Of a stretch of DNA of 64,000 nucleotides, positions 10,995-19,952 are shown piece by piece. Position 1 is the first letter of the stretch, and each line of letters starts with the position of its first letter. The DNA comes from Bradyrhizobium sp. CCGUVB1N3 (GTDB taxonomy: Bacteria; Pseudomonadota; Alphaproteobacteria; Rhizobiales; Xanthobacteraceae): positions 8,373,501 through 8,437,500 of the forward strand of contig NZ_JANADR010000001.1 in NCBI RefSeq assembly GCF_024199925.1, in the 5' to 3' direction. Both the position numbers and the translations under genes were made by a program. The notes beneath the pieces are model-generated. The model was not told where the DNA came from, ran no database searches, and saw only the letters and a list, made by a program, of their open reading frames with translations.

Positions 10995-11131
10995 GGATGA
11001 TTCTCCCGACAAAGGGTTGTTGTTATGCCGTCATGCTATTGCGCCGAAAGTCCGATGACCAGTGTCTTGGCCAGCGCTTCTCAAGCCAGTCCCGCTGCTC
11101 TAATGTGCCGCCAGCCGAATGGAGGAAACCA

Positions 11132-12160
11132 ATGAAGAACACGATTGCCAGGCTCGCGGGCGCGCTGCTCGCGCTCACGCTCACCACCGGCTTCGCGGCA
11201 GCGCAGAGCAAGGTCACCATCGCGATCGGCGGCGGCTCCTGCCTGTGCTATCTGCCCACGGTGCTGGCCAAGCAGCTCGGTGAGTACGAGAAAGCCGGCG
11301 TCAATGTCGATCTCGTCGACCTCAAGGGCGGCTCCGATGCGCTCAAGGCCGTGCTCGGCGGCAGCGCGGACGTCGTCTCCGGTTATTTCGACCATTGCGT
11401 CAACCTCGCCGCCAAGAAGCAGGAGCTGCAATCCTTCGTGGTCTATGACCGCTATCCCGGCCTTGTGCTGGTGGTCGCACCTTCGCATACCAACGAGATC
11501 AAGTCGGTGAAGGATCTCGCTGGCAAGAAGGTTGGCGTCAGCGCGCCCGGCTCCTCCACCGACTTCTTCCTGAAATATCTCCTGAAGAAGAATGGCCTCG
11601 ATCCCGCCGGCACCGCCGTGATCGGCGTCGGCTTAGGTGCGACCGCGGTCGCGGCCATGGAGCAGGGCCAGATCGATGCGGCCGTGATGCTCGATCCCTC
11701 CGTCACCGTGCTCCAGGGCAGTCACAAGGATCTGCGCATCCTCAGCGACACCCGCACGCAGAAGGATACGCTCGAGACTTTTGGCGGCGAATATCCGGGC
11801 GGCGCATTGTACTCGACCGCGGCCTGGGTCGCTTCCCACGAGAAGGAGACGCAGGCGCTCACCAATGCGATGCTGAACACGCTCGCCTGGATCCATTCGC
11901 ACTCGCCGGAGGACATCATGGCGAAGATGCCGGAAGAGACGGTCGGCAAGAACAAGGAGCTCTATCTCGCCGCGCTGAAGAACACGATCCCGATGTTCTC
12001 GGAGACCGGCAAGATGGACCCGAAGGGCGCGGACGCCGTGCTCGCGGTGTTCAGCGTCGGCTCGCCCGAGGTTGCGAACGCCAAGATCGACGTGAGCAAG
12101 ACCTTCACCAACAAGTTCGTCGAGCAGGCCAAGAAGACCACGGGGATGAATTCCAAATAG
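11132..12160 (+). CDS. NitT/TauT-type ABC importer substrate-binding protein
   Basis: 342 aa with a signal peptide ending in GFAAA-QS, then a periplasmic two-lobed SsuA/NMT1-like domain (VTIAIGGGSCLCYLP... and the DVVSGYFDH segment). ATG 11132 is preceded by GGAGGAAA; the long upstream open frame is not coding. It should deliver ligand to the permease/ATPase at 8873-10476. The double Cys in the ligand-facing loop (SCLC) is unusual for sulfonate or nitrate binders and may hint at a different ligand. Confidence 0.85.
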   Translation: MKNTIARLAGALLALTLTTGFAAAQSKVTIAIGGGSCLCYLPTVLAKQLGEYEKAGVNVDLVDLKGGSDALKAVLGGSADVVSGYFDHCVNLAAKKQELQSFVVYDRYPGLVLVVAPSHTNEIKSVKDLAGKKVGVSAPGSSTDFFLKYLLKKNGLDPAGTAVIGVGLGATAVAAMEQGQIDAAVMLDPSVTVLQGSHKDLRILSDTRTQKDTLETFGGEYPGGALYSTAAWVASHEKETQALTNAMLNTLAWIHSHSPEDIMAKMPEETVGKNKELYLAALKNTIPMFSETGKMDPKGADAVLAVFSVGSPEVANAKIDVSKTFTNKFVEQAKKTTGMNSK

Positions 12161-12191
12161 TGCTGCCAGGCAATTGACGTGAAGCGCCGAT

Positions 12192-12908
12192 ATGCAGGCA
12201 TTCATGACGTCCCCGAGCATTCACCGCGTCACGACGCTTGATCTCAGCGTGCGATCGCAGGCTTGGCCGTTCGCGCAAGAACGGCGCGCCGAGATCGCGG
12301 CGCATTTTGCCGAGCAGCAGCGCGAGCGACCGCAGATCTGGAATGGCCCCATTCTGCTCGGGCGCGATCCCGTGCTGTCCGGCGGCCATCTCTCTGCGCG
12401 GTATTTCGAGGCCGATTTCGCCAGTTTCCTCGCCTGGCGCGATTGGGGTTTTCCCGACAAGGCCGTGTTCAACGGCTTTGGCATGGGCGCGCTGCGAACG
12501 TCCGATGGCGCCTTCGTTATGGGCGAGATGGGCCAGCACACCTCGAACGCCGGCCGTATCTATTTTCCATCCGGCACGCCGGATCCCGCCGACGTCACGG
12601 ACGGTGTCCTCGACATCCCCGGCAGCGTCGTCCGTGAGATCGAGGAGGAGACGGGGTTGAAGCCCGAGGACTACCGGGCGGAAGCGGACTGGCATTGCGT
12701 GATGACGGGACACGCGATTGCAATGATCCGGATTCTCGATCTCGACATGCCCGGCGAGATGGCGCGCGCCCGGATCGAGGCCAATCTCGCGGCGCAGGCC
12801 GAACCCGAATTGTCGGCCATTCACCTGGTCCGCGGGGTCAGCGATCTGACGCCGACCATGCCGCGCTTCGTCACGGCCTTTATCGAGCAGCAATTCGCCG
12901 CGCGCTGA
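12192..12908 (+). CDS. Nudix hydrolase-like protein
   Basis: 238 aa. The C-terminal half carries the catalytic core of a Nudix box, REIEEETGL, which binds Mg2+ and attacks nucleoside-diphosphate-X bonds. The upstream part of the box (G-x5-E) is not canonical: a Leu stands where the first Glu is expected. The N-terminal ~110 residues match no domain I recognise. ATG 12192 or ATG 12204 could be the start. It follows the binding-protein gene by 31 nt. Confidence 0.7.
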   Translation: MQAFMTSPSIHRVTTLDLSVRSQAWPFAQERRAEIAAHFAEQQRERPQIWNGPILLGRDPVLSGGHLSARYFEADFASFLAWRDWGFPDKAVFNGFGMGALRTSDGAFVMGEMGQHTSNAGRIYFPSGTPDPADVTDGVLDIPGSVVREIEEETGLKPEDYRAEADWHCVMTGHAIAMIRILDLDMPGEMARARIEANLAAQAEPELSAIHLVRGVSDLTPTMPRFVTAFIEQQFAAR

Positions 12909-13019
12909 CGCGTTAAGCCCGCGACGCTATTCGGCTTGACATCGCATCTCCCAGCCCATGTGATGGGCAAAAAGTAAAAGCAAAAAGACTGCAATGCACA
13001 ATCGTCCAGGGAGGTTTTG

Positions 13020-14342
13020 ATGCGCATGCGCATGGCTGCCCGCTTGGTACGTCACTTAATTCGTGGGCTTATGGTCGTGATCGCGGCGTCGGGTCTGGTG
13101 GCATCCGCCCAGGCTCAGGACAAGAAGATCAAGATCGGCGTGATTTTTGACCTGACCGGACCGCTCGCCGGCGGCGGGTCAGAGCTCGAATATCTCGGCA
13201 CCAAGATCGTTCTCGACCAGTTCGCAAAGACCGGCGTCGAGGGCTACAAGGTCGAGGCCGTCTACGCCGACGCGCAGAGCAAGCCCGACGTCGCCATCAA
13301 CGAATCCGTCCGCCTGCTCGAGCAGGAAAAGGTCGACATGGTGCTCGGCTTCTTCTCTTCCGCGCAGTGCGTGCCGGTCGCGGCCCGCGTCGAACAGTTG
13401 AAGAAGTTCATGTGGATGACGACCTGCATCTCGTCCGCCGTGTTCGCCGACAAGAACTACAAATACGTGTTTCGCCCGCAAGCGAGCGGCGACCAGTTCG
13501 GCATGATGACGATGGACTTCATCGCGCAGAACTCGAAGGAGAAGTTCGGCAAGGAGCCGAAGGACCTGCGCGTCGCCATCATCCACGAGGACGGCGCCTA
13601 CGGCGTCGACGTAGCCAAGGGCAACGAGGCCGGCGCCAGGAAGGCCGGCTTCAACGTCGTGCTGAAGGAGGGATATTCGGCGACCGCGCCCGACCTTTCC
13701 TCGCTGGTCACGAAGCTCAAGCGCGCCAAGCCCGACGTGATTTTCCACACCGGCTACAATCCCGACATCACGCTCCTGCTTCGTCAGGCGCGCGAGCAGG
13801 GCCTGAAGTTCGGCGCGCTGATGGGGCATGGTGCGGGCTACGGCGTCTATGAGAAGCTGAAGGAGGGCATGGGCGCCGATGCCAGCTACATCTTCAACAC
13901 CGATCCGATCTCGATCTGGCTCGCCAACCAGAAGACCATGGACCCGAAGCTAGGGCCGGTCATCAAGATGGTCGGCGAGGAGTTCGACAAGATCAAGCCG
14001 GGCGTTGCCATCCGTTCCGCCCATGTCGGCATCGGCGCCTCCAACACCTACGTGTTCATGGCCGACGTGTTGCCGCGCGCGATCAAGAAATATGGCGGCG
14101 TCGATCCGGACGCGCTGCGCAAGGCTTCGCTCGACACCGACATCCCTGAAGGCGGCACCATGCTCGGCTTCGGCGTCAAGTTCTACGGCGAGGGAACGCC
14201 GGTGGCGGGCCAGAACGAGCGCTCGTTCCCCGTCGTGATCCAGTATCTCGACGACAAATCCTATGTGGTGTGGCCCAAGAGTCAGGCGCAGCGCGAGGCC
14301 GTGCTGCCGCTGCCGAAGGGCACCACTTACAGCAACCAGTAG
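13020..14342 (+). CDS. branched-chain amino acid/amide ABC importer binding protein (LivJ-type)
   Basis: 440 aa periplasmic-binding protein of the Peripla_BP_6 family. A signal peptide (to about residue 35, ASAQAQ-DK) precedes KIGVIFDLTGPLAGGG, the conserved first strand. A ribosome site AGGGAGG lies before ATG 13020. It heads a run of coupled genes for two ATPases and two permeases. Ligands of this family include branched-chain amino acids, amides, urea and aromatic acids; the sequence does not identify the one used here. Confidence 0.88.
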   Translation: MRMRMAARLVRHLIRGLMVVIAASGLVASAQAQDKKIKIGVIFDLTGPLAGGGSELEYLGTKIVLDQFAKTGVEGYKVEAVYADAQSKPDVAINESVRLLEQEKVDMVLGFFSSAQCVPVAARVEQLKKFMWMTTCISSAVFADKNYKYVFRPQASGDQFGMMTMDFIAQNSKEKFGKEPKDLRVAIIHEDGAYGVDVAKGNEAGARKAGFNVVLKEGYSATAPDLSSLVTKLKRAKPDVIFHTGYNPDITLLLRQAREQGLKFGALMGHGAGYGVYEKLKEGMGADASYIFNTDPISIWLANQKTMDPKLGPVIKMVGEEFDKIKPGVAIRSAHVGIGASNTYVFMADVLPRAIKKYGGVDPDALRKASLDTDIPEGGTMLGFGVKFYGEGTPVAGQNERSFPVVIQYLDDKSYVVWPKSQAQREAVLPLPKGTTYSNQ

Positions 14343-14366
14343 CGTGAGGCGCGGCGGAGGGATGCG

Positions 14367-15134
14367 GTGCTGGAAGTTCGCGGGCTGGTGAAACGTTTTG
14401 GCGGCTTCACGGCCGTCAATAACGTTGCCTTCAAGGTCGATCAGGGCGAGATCCTCGGCCTCATCGGACCCAACGGCTCGGGCAAGAGCACGATCTTCAA
14501 CATGCTCTCCGGCACGCTCGCCCCGACCGCCGGCTCGATCCTGTTCGCAGGATCGGAGATCGCAGGCCTGGCGCCGCACCGGATCATCAACCGGGGCATC
14601 GGCCGCACCTTCCAGATCCCGCGGCCGTTCCGCCGCCTGACCATATTCGAGAACGTGGCGCTCGCAGGCTTCTACGGCCAGGGCCGCCACAGCCGCGCCA
14701 AAGCGGAAGAGGCCGCCGAGCGCGCGCTCGCCATGGTCGGGCTGCCGACCGATCGGCATGCGAGCGTCGATGGCCTCGGTGCCGCAGGGCTCAAGAAGCT
14801 CGAACTGGCAAAGGCGCTCGCCACGGGACCAAAGCTGCTGCTCGCCGATGAAAGCCTCGGCGGCCTTGATGAAGCCGAGATGGACCAGGCCGCCGACATG
14901 CTGCGAAAGATCCGCGACGATCTCGGCATCACCATCATCTGGGTCGAGCATATCATGGGCGTGTTGATGCGCGTGGTCGATCGCGTGATGGTGCTCGATC
15001 ACGGCGAGAAGATTTCGGAGGGGCTGCCGAGCGCAGTCGCCAGCGACGTGCGGGTTATCGAGGTCTATCTCGGCACCGATGCCGAGACCACGCAAGCCGC
15101 GGCCGCCGAAGCGCGCCGCCGCGCCGGAGGGTAG
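14367..15134 (+). CDS. LivG-type ABC ATPase
   Basis: 255 aa with Walker A GPNGSGKST and the long LivG helical insert (GIGRTFQIPRPF). Walker B is LLLADESLGGLD, with Ser in place of the usual Pro after the catalytic Glu. The ABC signature region reads GLGAAGLKKLELAKAL, not LSGGQ-like, so this ATPase half is degenerate at the signature. GTG 14367 is the start, and a GGAGGG site lies upstream. It pairs with the LivF-type ATPase beginning 4 nt after its stop codon. Confidence 0.85.
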   Translation: MLEVRGLVKRFGGFTAVNNVAFKVDQGEILGLIGPNGSGKSTIFNMLSGTLAPTAGSILFAGSEIAGLAPHRIINRGIGRTFQIPRPFRRLTIFENVALAGFYGQGRHSRAKAEEAAERALAMVGLPTDRHASVDGLGAAGLKKLELAKALATGPKLLLADESLGGLDEAEMDQAADMLRKIRDDLGITIIWVEHIMGVLMRVVDRVMVLDHGEKISEGLPSAVASDVRVIEVYLGTDAETTQAAAAEARRRAGG

Positions 15135-15137
15135 GCC

Positions 15138-15842
15138 ATGCTGGAGCTTCGATCCGTCGATGCCGGCTATGGCAGCTTCCAGGCGTTGTTCGGCGTCAAT
15201 CTCGAGGTCAAGGCCGGCGAGGCGGTCGGCGTGATCTGCCCGAACGGCGCCGGCAAGACCACGCTGATGCGGGTGATCTCGGGCCTGATCCGGCCCGCGC
15301 GCGGATCAATCAAAATGGAGGGCGTCGATGTCCTGACGACGCCGGCGCACCGCATCGTCAGTCTCGGCATCGCGCATGTGCCGGAGAACCGGCGGCTATT
15401 CCCGCAACTCTCGGTCGACGACAATCTCAAGATGGGTGCCTTCACGAAGGAGGCGCGTCACAAATATGCCGAGCGCCTCGAGATCGTCTTCAAGCTGTTT
15501 CCACGCCTGAAGGAGCGCCGCCATCAGATGGCCGGCACCATGTCCGGCGGCGAGCAGCAGATGTGCGCGATCGGGCGCGCGCTGATGTCGGATCCAAAAC
15601 TCCTGCTGCTTGACGAGCCCTCGGCGGGTCTTGCGCCGGTCGTGGTGCAGCAGGTGTTCGAACTCGTGAAACGGATTCGCGCAAGCGGCCTCACGGTACT
15701 GATCGTCGAGCAGAACGTGCAACAGGTGCTGCGTGTGGTCGACCGCGCCTATCTGATCGAGGCAGGGTCCATCCGCAGCTCGGGCACGTCGGCCGAGATG
15801 CTGGCGAGCGACACGGTCAAGGAAGCTTATCTCGGGGTATGA
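15138..15842 (+). CDS. LivF-type ABC ATPase
   Basis: 234 aa, the usual LivF length. Walker A is CPNGAGKTT, the signature MSGGEQQMCAIG and Walker B LLLDEPSAGLAP. It forms the ATPase dimer with the LivG-type subunit; its intact signature presumably serves the composite site missing the LSGGQ in LivG. The LivH-type permease starts 16 nt after its stop. Confidence 0.88.
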   Translation: MLELRSVDAGYGSFQALFGVNLEVKAGEAVGVICPNGAGKTTLMRVISGLIRPARGSIKMEGVDVLTTPAHRIVSLGIAHVPENRRLFPQLSVDDNLKMGAFTKEARHKYAERLEIVFKLFPRLKERRHQMAGTMSGGEQQMCAIGRALMSDPKLLLLDEPSAGLAPVVVQQVFELVKRIRASGLTVLIVEQNVQQVLRVVDRAYLIEAGSIRSSGTSAEMLASDTVKEAYLGV

Positions 15843-15857
15843 GGGGCGGGCAGGCGC

Positions 15858-16739
15858 ATGCAGGCATTTCTTGATATCTTCGACATCTACCTGCTGGAGG
15901 CCGTGATCAACGGCATCCTTCTTGGCGGTGTGCTGGCGCTGCTTGCGCTCGGACTCAACCTGATTTTCGGCGTCATCGACGTGACCTGGATCTGCTACGC
16001 CGAGCTCGTGATGATCGGCATGTACGCCATGTACTTCATGGTCCAGTATTACGGCATCAGCTATTTCATTGCCGCGCCTTTCACCATCCTTCTGGTCGCG
16101 CTGCTTGGCGCGGCACTGCACTATCTCGTGATCGCGCCGCTGCTGACCGCACCGCCGATCAACCAGTTACTCGCGACCGGTGGTGTGCTGTTCGTGCTCC
16201 AGAGCTTCGCCACTGTCGCCTTCGGCATCGATTTCCGCAATCTCGGCATCCGCCTGCCTGTGCTCGCGCTCGGCGATATGAATTTCAGCTATGCCCGGCT
16301 GTTGTCCTTCATCGCAGCGCTGGTCGGAATGGTTGCGGTCTATCTGTTCATGACGCGTACTTTCACCGGCACGGCGATCCGCGCCATCTCCCAGGATCGG
16401 CAGATCATGGCGCTGATGGGCGTCGATACGAAGAGGATGTACATCATCACCTCCGCGCTTGGCGGGGCGCTGGCCGGCCTCGCCGCCTGCCTCCTGGTGC
16501 TGCAATACGACGTGCATCCCTTCGTCGGCCTGTCGTTCGGGCCGATCACCTTTCTGATCTGCGTGCTCGGCGGCCTCGGCAATTTCATCGGCGGCTTCAT
16601 CGCCGCCTTCGTGTTCGCCGAGATCATCTCGCTCGGCGGCCTGTTCTCCGACCTCGAATGGGGCTACGTGCTGGCGTTCGCCTTCTTCATCGTCATGATG
16701 TTCATCCGGCCCGCCGGCCTGCTCTCGAGGCGCCGATGA
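15858..16739 (+). CDS. LivH-type ABC permease
   Basis: 293 aa inner-membrane protein with about eight helices. It contains GGVLALLALGLNLIFGV near the N-terminus and the cytoplasmic loop with RAISQDRQIMALMGVD, both typical of LivH. Its stop overlaps the LivM-type start by 4 nt. It forms the translocation pore with the LivM-type protein. Confidence 0.88.
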   Translation: MQAFLDIFDIYLLEAVINGILLGGVLALLALGLNLIFGVIDVTWICYAELVMIGMYAMYFMVQYYGISYFIAAPFTILLVALLGAALHYLVIAPLLTAPPINQLLATGGVLFVLQSFATVAFGIDFRNLGIRLPVLALGDMNFSYARLLSFIAALVGMVAVYLFMTRTFTGTAIRAISQDRQIMALMGVDTKRMYIITSALGGALAGLAACLLVLQYDVHPFVGLSFGPITFLICVLGGLGNFIGGFIAAFVFAEIISLGGLFSDLEWGYVLAFAFFIVMMFIRPAGLLSRRR

Positions 16740-17719
16740 TGAGACAGGCGCATCTCGCCGCATGGGCAGTCGGGCTTGCAGCGCTCGTTGCGCTGCCATT
16801 CGCCTATCGCGATCCCTATCACCTGCACATATTGGTGCTGATCCTGATCTGGTCGTTCGCCTACACATCCTGGTCGATGATGGGACGGTTCGGCCTGGTG
16901 TCGCTCGGCCATGGCGGCTTCATGGGGATCGGCGCCTATGTCACGGCGCTGTTGTGGAATCATCTGGGTGTGTCGCCCTGGATCGGCATTCCCGTCAGCA
17001 TGGTCGCGGCCGGCACGCTGGCGCTCATCGTCGGCTATCCCTGCTTCCGCTTCCGGATCACCGGGCACTATTTCGTTCTGGTGACCCTGGCGCTGTCAGG
17101 CATCGTGCTCCAGGTCATTACCGCCACGCGCGACTGGACCGGCGGCTCGCTCGGCTATACGCCCAATCGCGCGGCCGGTAACAGGGTTTGGGCGCTCCAG
17201 TTCGATGACAAGACGACCTGGTATCTGGTTGCGCTTGCGGTCTGGCTCGCAGGACTCGTGGTCTGGCACTTGGTCGATCGCAGCATGAGCCGCTTCGCGC
17301 TGGAGGCGATCTCGGAGGATGAGGACGCCGCGGCCGCCGCCGGCGTCGACGTCACCGCGGAGAAGCTGAAGATCACGTTGATCAGCGCCTTGATGACGGC
17401 GTTAGCCGGCGCGATCTACTGCCAGTACCAGATGTTCATCACGCCCGACACGGTGAGCGGCATCGCGGTGTCGCTCCAGATGGTGTTCGCGGCCATCGTC
17501 GGCGGCTTGTTCGTCTCGCTGGGGCCGACGGTCGGCGCCATCATCACCATCCTGCTCGCCGAATCCTTGCGCATCGGATTTGGAACCAAGGCCGTCGGCT
17601 GGGACAACCTCGTCTATGGCGTGCTGCTCGTCCTCTTCATCATATTCCTCCCCAAGGGCATTCTTGGTAGCCTGCTCGAACGATTGAAGCCGCAACGCAA
17701 ACCGTCTCCGGGCTCATGA
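16736..17719 (+). CDS. LivM-type ABC permease
   Basis: 327 aa with about ten helices, containing S-L-G-H-G-G-F-M-G-I-G-A-Y and the loop AISEDEDAAAAAGVD typical of LivM. ATG 16736 overlaps the LivH-type stop as ATGA, and its own stop overlaps the PPK2 start the same way. Translational coupling therefore runs from the importer straight into polyphosphate kinase. Confidence 0.87.
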   Translation: MMRQAHLAAWAVGLAALVALPFAYRDPYHLHILVLILIWSFAYTSWSMMGRFGLVSLGHGGFMGIGAYVTALLWNHLGVSPWIGIPVSMVAAGTLALIVGYPCFRFRITGHYFVLVTLALSGIVLQVITATRDWTGGSLGYTPNRAAGNRVWALQFDDKTTWYLVALAVWLAGLVVWHLVDRSMSRFALEAISEDEDAAAAAGVDVTAEKLKITLISALMTALAGAIYCQYQMFITPDTVSGIAVSLQMVFAAIVGGLFVSLGPTVGAIITILLAESLRIGFGTKAVGWDNLVYGVLLVLFIIFLPKGILGSLLERLKPQRKPSPGS

Positions 17720-18645
17720 ACAAGAAACCTTCCAAAACACTCGCCGCAGGGCTCGCCGGGTTCATCAACCCATTCCGCTACGATGGTTCGGGCACGTTTC
17801 ACCTGAAGGACCACAAGACGAACGAGAAGGGCGATCTCGACAAGGACGAGGGACAGAAGATCCTCGAAGCCAACAAGCAGCACCTCGCGGACTTCCAGGA
17901 GAAACTCTACGCGCAGGACCGCTGGTCGGTCCTGATCATTTTCCAGGGGATGGATGCGTCCGGCAAGGACAGCGCGATCAAGGCGCTGTTCGAAGGTATC
18001 AACCCGCAGGGTTGCGAGGTCCGCGCGTTCAAGCAGCCGACCAGCCATGAGCTCGACCATGACTTCCTCTGGCGCCACGTGGTCGCACTGCCGTCGCGCG
18101 GCCATATCGGCATTTTCAACCGGTCCCATTACGAGGAATGCCTGGTGACGCGCGTGCATCCGGAGATCCTCGCCAAGGAGAAGCTGCCGACCGGGCTCGT
18201 CACCAGGAACATCTGGCGCGAGCGGTTCGAGGACATTTCCGCCTTCGAGCGCTACCTCGCGCGCAACGGCACCGTGGTGCTGAAATTCTTCCTCAACCTG
18301 TCCAGGGAGGAGCAGCGCCAGCGTTTCCTCGACCGGCTGGAGGACCGCTCCAAGCAGTGGAAATTCTCGATGGACGACATCAAGGAGCGTGCGCTGTGGC
18401 CGCGCTACCAGGCGGTGTATCAGGACATCGTCCGGCACACCGCGACCACCCATGCACCCTGGTACGTCGTGCCCGCCGACCACAAATGGTTCGCGCGTGT
18501 CGTCATCGGCTCCGTCATCGTCGCCGCGCTCGAGCGGCTTGATCTGCAATTTCCTCGCGCCGACAGGGCCTCGCTGCGTGAGTTCAAGGCGGTGCAGCAG
18601 GCTCTCGAGGGCGAAGCGAGGGGAGGAAGGAAGGGCGCAAGGTGA
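17716..18645 (+). CDS. ppk2: polyphosphate kinase 2 family protein
   Basis: 309 aa P-loop kinase of the PPK2 family, which moves phosphate between polyphosphate and nucleotides. Walker A is GMDASGKDS (about residues 78-86), the lid/Walker B region contains FNRSHYEE, and a basic C-terminal region follows. The length matches single-domain class I/III enzymes; substrate direction (NDP or NMP phosphorylation) cannot be read directly. It overlaps the LivM-type stop and its own stop overlaps the patatin start, an unusual place for PPK2. Confidence 0.88.
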   Translation: MNKKPSKTLAAGLAGFINPFRYDGSGTFHLKDHKTNEKGDLDKDEGQKILEANKQHLADFQEKLYAQDRWSVLIIFQGMDASGKDSAIKALFEGINPQGCEVRAFKQPTSHELDHDFLWRHVVALPSRGHIGIFNRSHYEECLVTRVHPEILAKEKLPTGLVTRNIWRERFEDISAFERYLARNGTVVLKFFLNLSREEQRQRFLDRLEDRSKQWKFSMDDIKERALWPRYQAVYQDIVRHTATTHAPWYVVPADHKWFARVVIGSVIVAALERLDLQFPRADRASLREFKAVQQALEGEARGGRKGAR

Positions 18646-19679
18646 CGGGCAACGGCAGCAAGAACGTCAAGAACGTCAACTTCGCGATCCAGGGCGGCGG
18701 GGCGCATGGCGCATTTGTGTGGGGCGTGCTCGATCTCGTGCTGGAGGACGGCCGCCTCGCGATCGAGGCGATCAGCGCGACCAGCGCCGGCGCGATGAAT
18801 GCGGTGGCGATGGCCTCTGGCATGGCGGCCGGCGGCGCCGATGCTGCGCGGGAGAATCTGCACCAGTTCTGGTACGAGGTATCGCGCATGGACATGGTGT
18901 ACGACCTGTTCTCGCCGCTCAATCAGTTGATTCAGGCGCTCAAGCTGCCGCCGGAGTATCATCCGGTGCACTCCTTCGTCCACACCCTGACCCATACGGT
19001 GCCGCCGAACGTCCTCAACCCCTTCCACTTCAATCCGCTGCGCGCGCTGTTGCAGCGGGTCGTCGATTTCGACCGGCTGAATTCCTCGGCGGAGGCGCCG
19101 CAGCTCTTCCTCAACGCCACCAATGTGCGGACCGGCAAGATCAAGGTATTCCAGACGCCGCTCTTGAGCGTGGACGCCGTGCTCGCCTCGGCCTGCCTGC
19201 CGCCCTATTTCCAGGCTGTCGAGATCGACGGCGAGCATTATTGGGACGGCGGCTATCTTGGCAATCCCGCGATCTTTCCGCTGATCTATCGCAAGGGCAG
19301 CCACGACGTCATCATCGTGCAGGTGACCGCGATCCGGCGCGACGAGTTGCCGGCGAGCGCGGCCGACGTGCTCCACCGCATCAACGAGATCAGCTTCAAT
19401 TCGTCATTGATGCGCGAGATGCGCGCGATCGCTTTCGCGACGAAGCTGATCGACAATGGCGAGCTCGACAAGGACACGCACAGCCGCATGTACATGCACT
19501 GGATCGGCAATGACCAGCTGATGTCGCAGCTCGGAACCGCGACGCAATTCCACCCGGAATGGAGTCTGCTGTGCCGGTTGCGCGACGAAGGCCGCGAGGC
19601 GGCGCGAAGCTGGCTCGACAGGCACTTTGGCCAGATCGGCAACGCCTCGACGGTCGATCTGACCGAGATGTTTCTCTGA
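18642..19679 (+). CDS. patatin-like phospholipase
   Basis: 345 aa. The oxyanion-hole motif GGGAHGAF opens the domain, the nucleophile elbow reads ATSAGAMNA (G-x-S-x-G variant with Thr-Ser), and the catalytic Asp is in DGGYLGN. No signal peptide is seen, so it probably acts on lipids from the cytosol. GTG 18642 overlaps the PPK2 stop as GTGA. The pattern resembles bacterial patatins often found near polyhydroxyalkanoate or polyphosphate genes. Substrate unknown. Confidence 0.85.
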   Translation: MTGNGSKNVKNVNFAIQGGGAHGAFVWGVLDLVLEDGRLAIEAISATSAGAMNAVAMASGMAAGGADAARENLHQFWYEVSRMDMVYDLFSPLNQLIQALKLPPEYHPVHSFVHTLTHTVPPNVLNPFHFNPLRALLQRVVDFDRLNSSAEAPQLFLNATNVRTGKIKVFQTPLLSVDAVLASACLPPYFQAVEIDGEHYWDGGYLGNPAIFPLIYRKGSHDVIIVQVTAIRRDELPASAADVLHRINEISFNSSLMREMRAIAFATKLIDNGELDKDTHSRMYMHWIGNDQLMSQLGTATQFHPEWSLLCRLRDEGREAARSWLDRHFGQIGNASTVDLTEMFL

Positions 19680-19784
19680 AGCTGGATTGTCCCGAGGCGG
19701 CGTCGGCTCACGACCGAACAGTCTGGCAAAGCCATAACGGAGCCAGGGCGATCCCAAGATGGGCAATGATAGAATTATCGCCCT

Positions 19785-19915
19785 GATTTGCCCGACGTGT
19801 CAACTGATTTCGTAAAATACGAAGTGTCTCGCCGGCGACCGCGGGCTACTTTGCATGGGGTTGTTTTCGATGTTTTGGTTGGGAGCGACGTCCCGGCGAA
19901 GCCTTCGTCGCCGGG
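19785..19915. repeat. interspersed repeat, copy 1
   Basis: The block runs from ATTTGCCCGACGTGTCAA through GCTACTTTGCATGGGGTTG to a GAAGCCTTCG dyad. A second copy in opposite orientation lies at 41588-41703; over the ~90-nt core the two agree at roughly 80% or more of positions. Both copies sit between convergent genes. An 8-bp hairpin (AGGGCGAT/ATCGCCCT, 19745-19784) stands just before this copy. Confidence 0.75.
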
Positions 19916-19952
19916 GCCGATAGATGCCCTGCGGTCTCAGACCGAACTCCGA

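Noticed and set aside
12954..12968. Stem GCCCAT-GTG-ATGGGC before the LivJ-type gene as a terminator
   Set aside because: Followed by A-tracts, not T; too short to be convincing as terminator on either strand.
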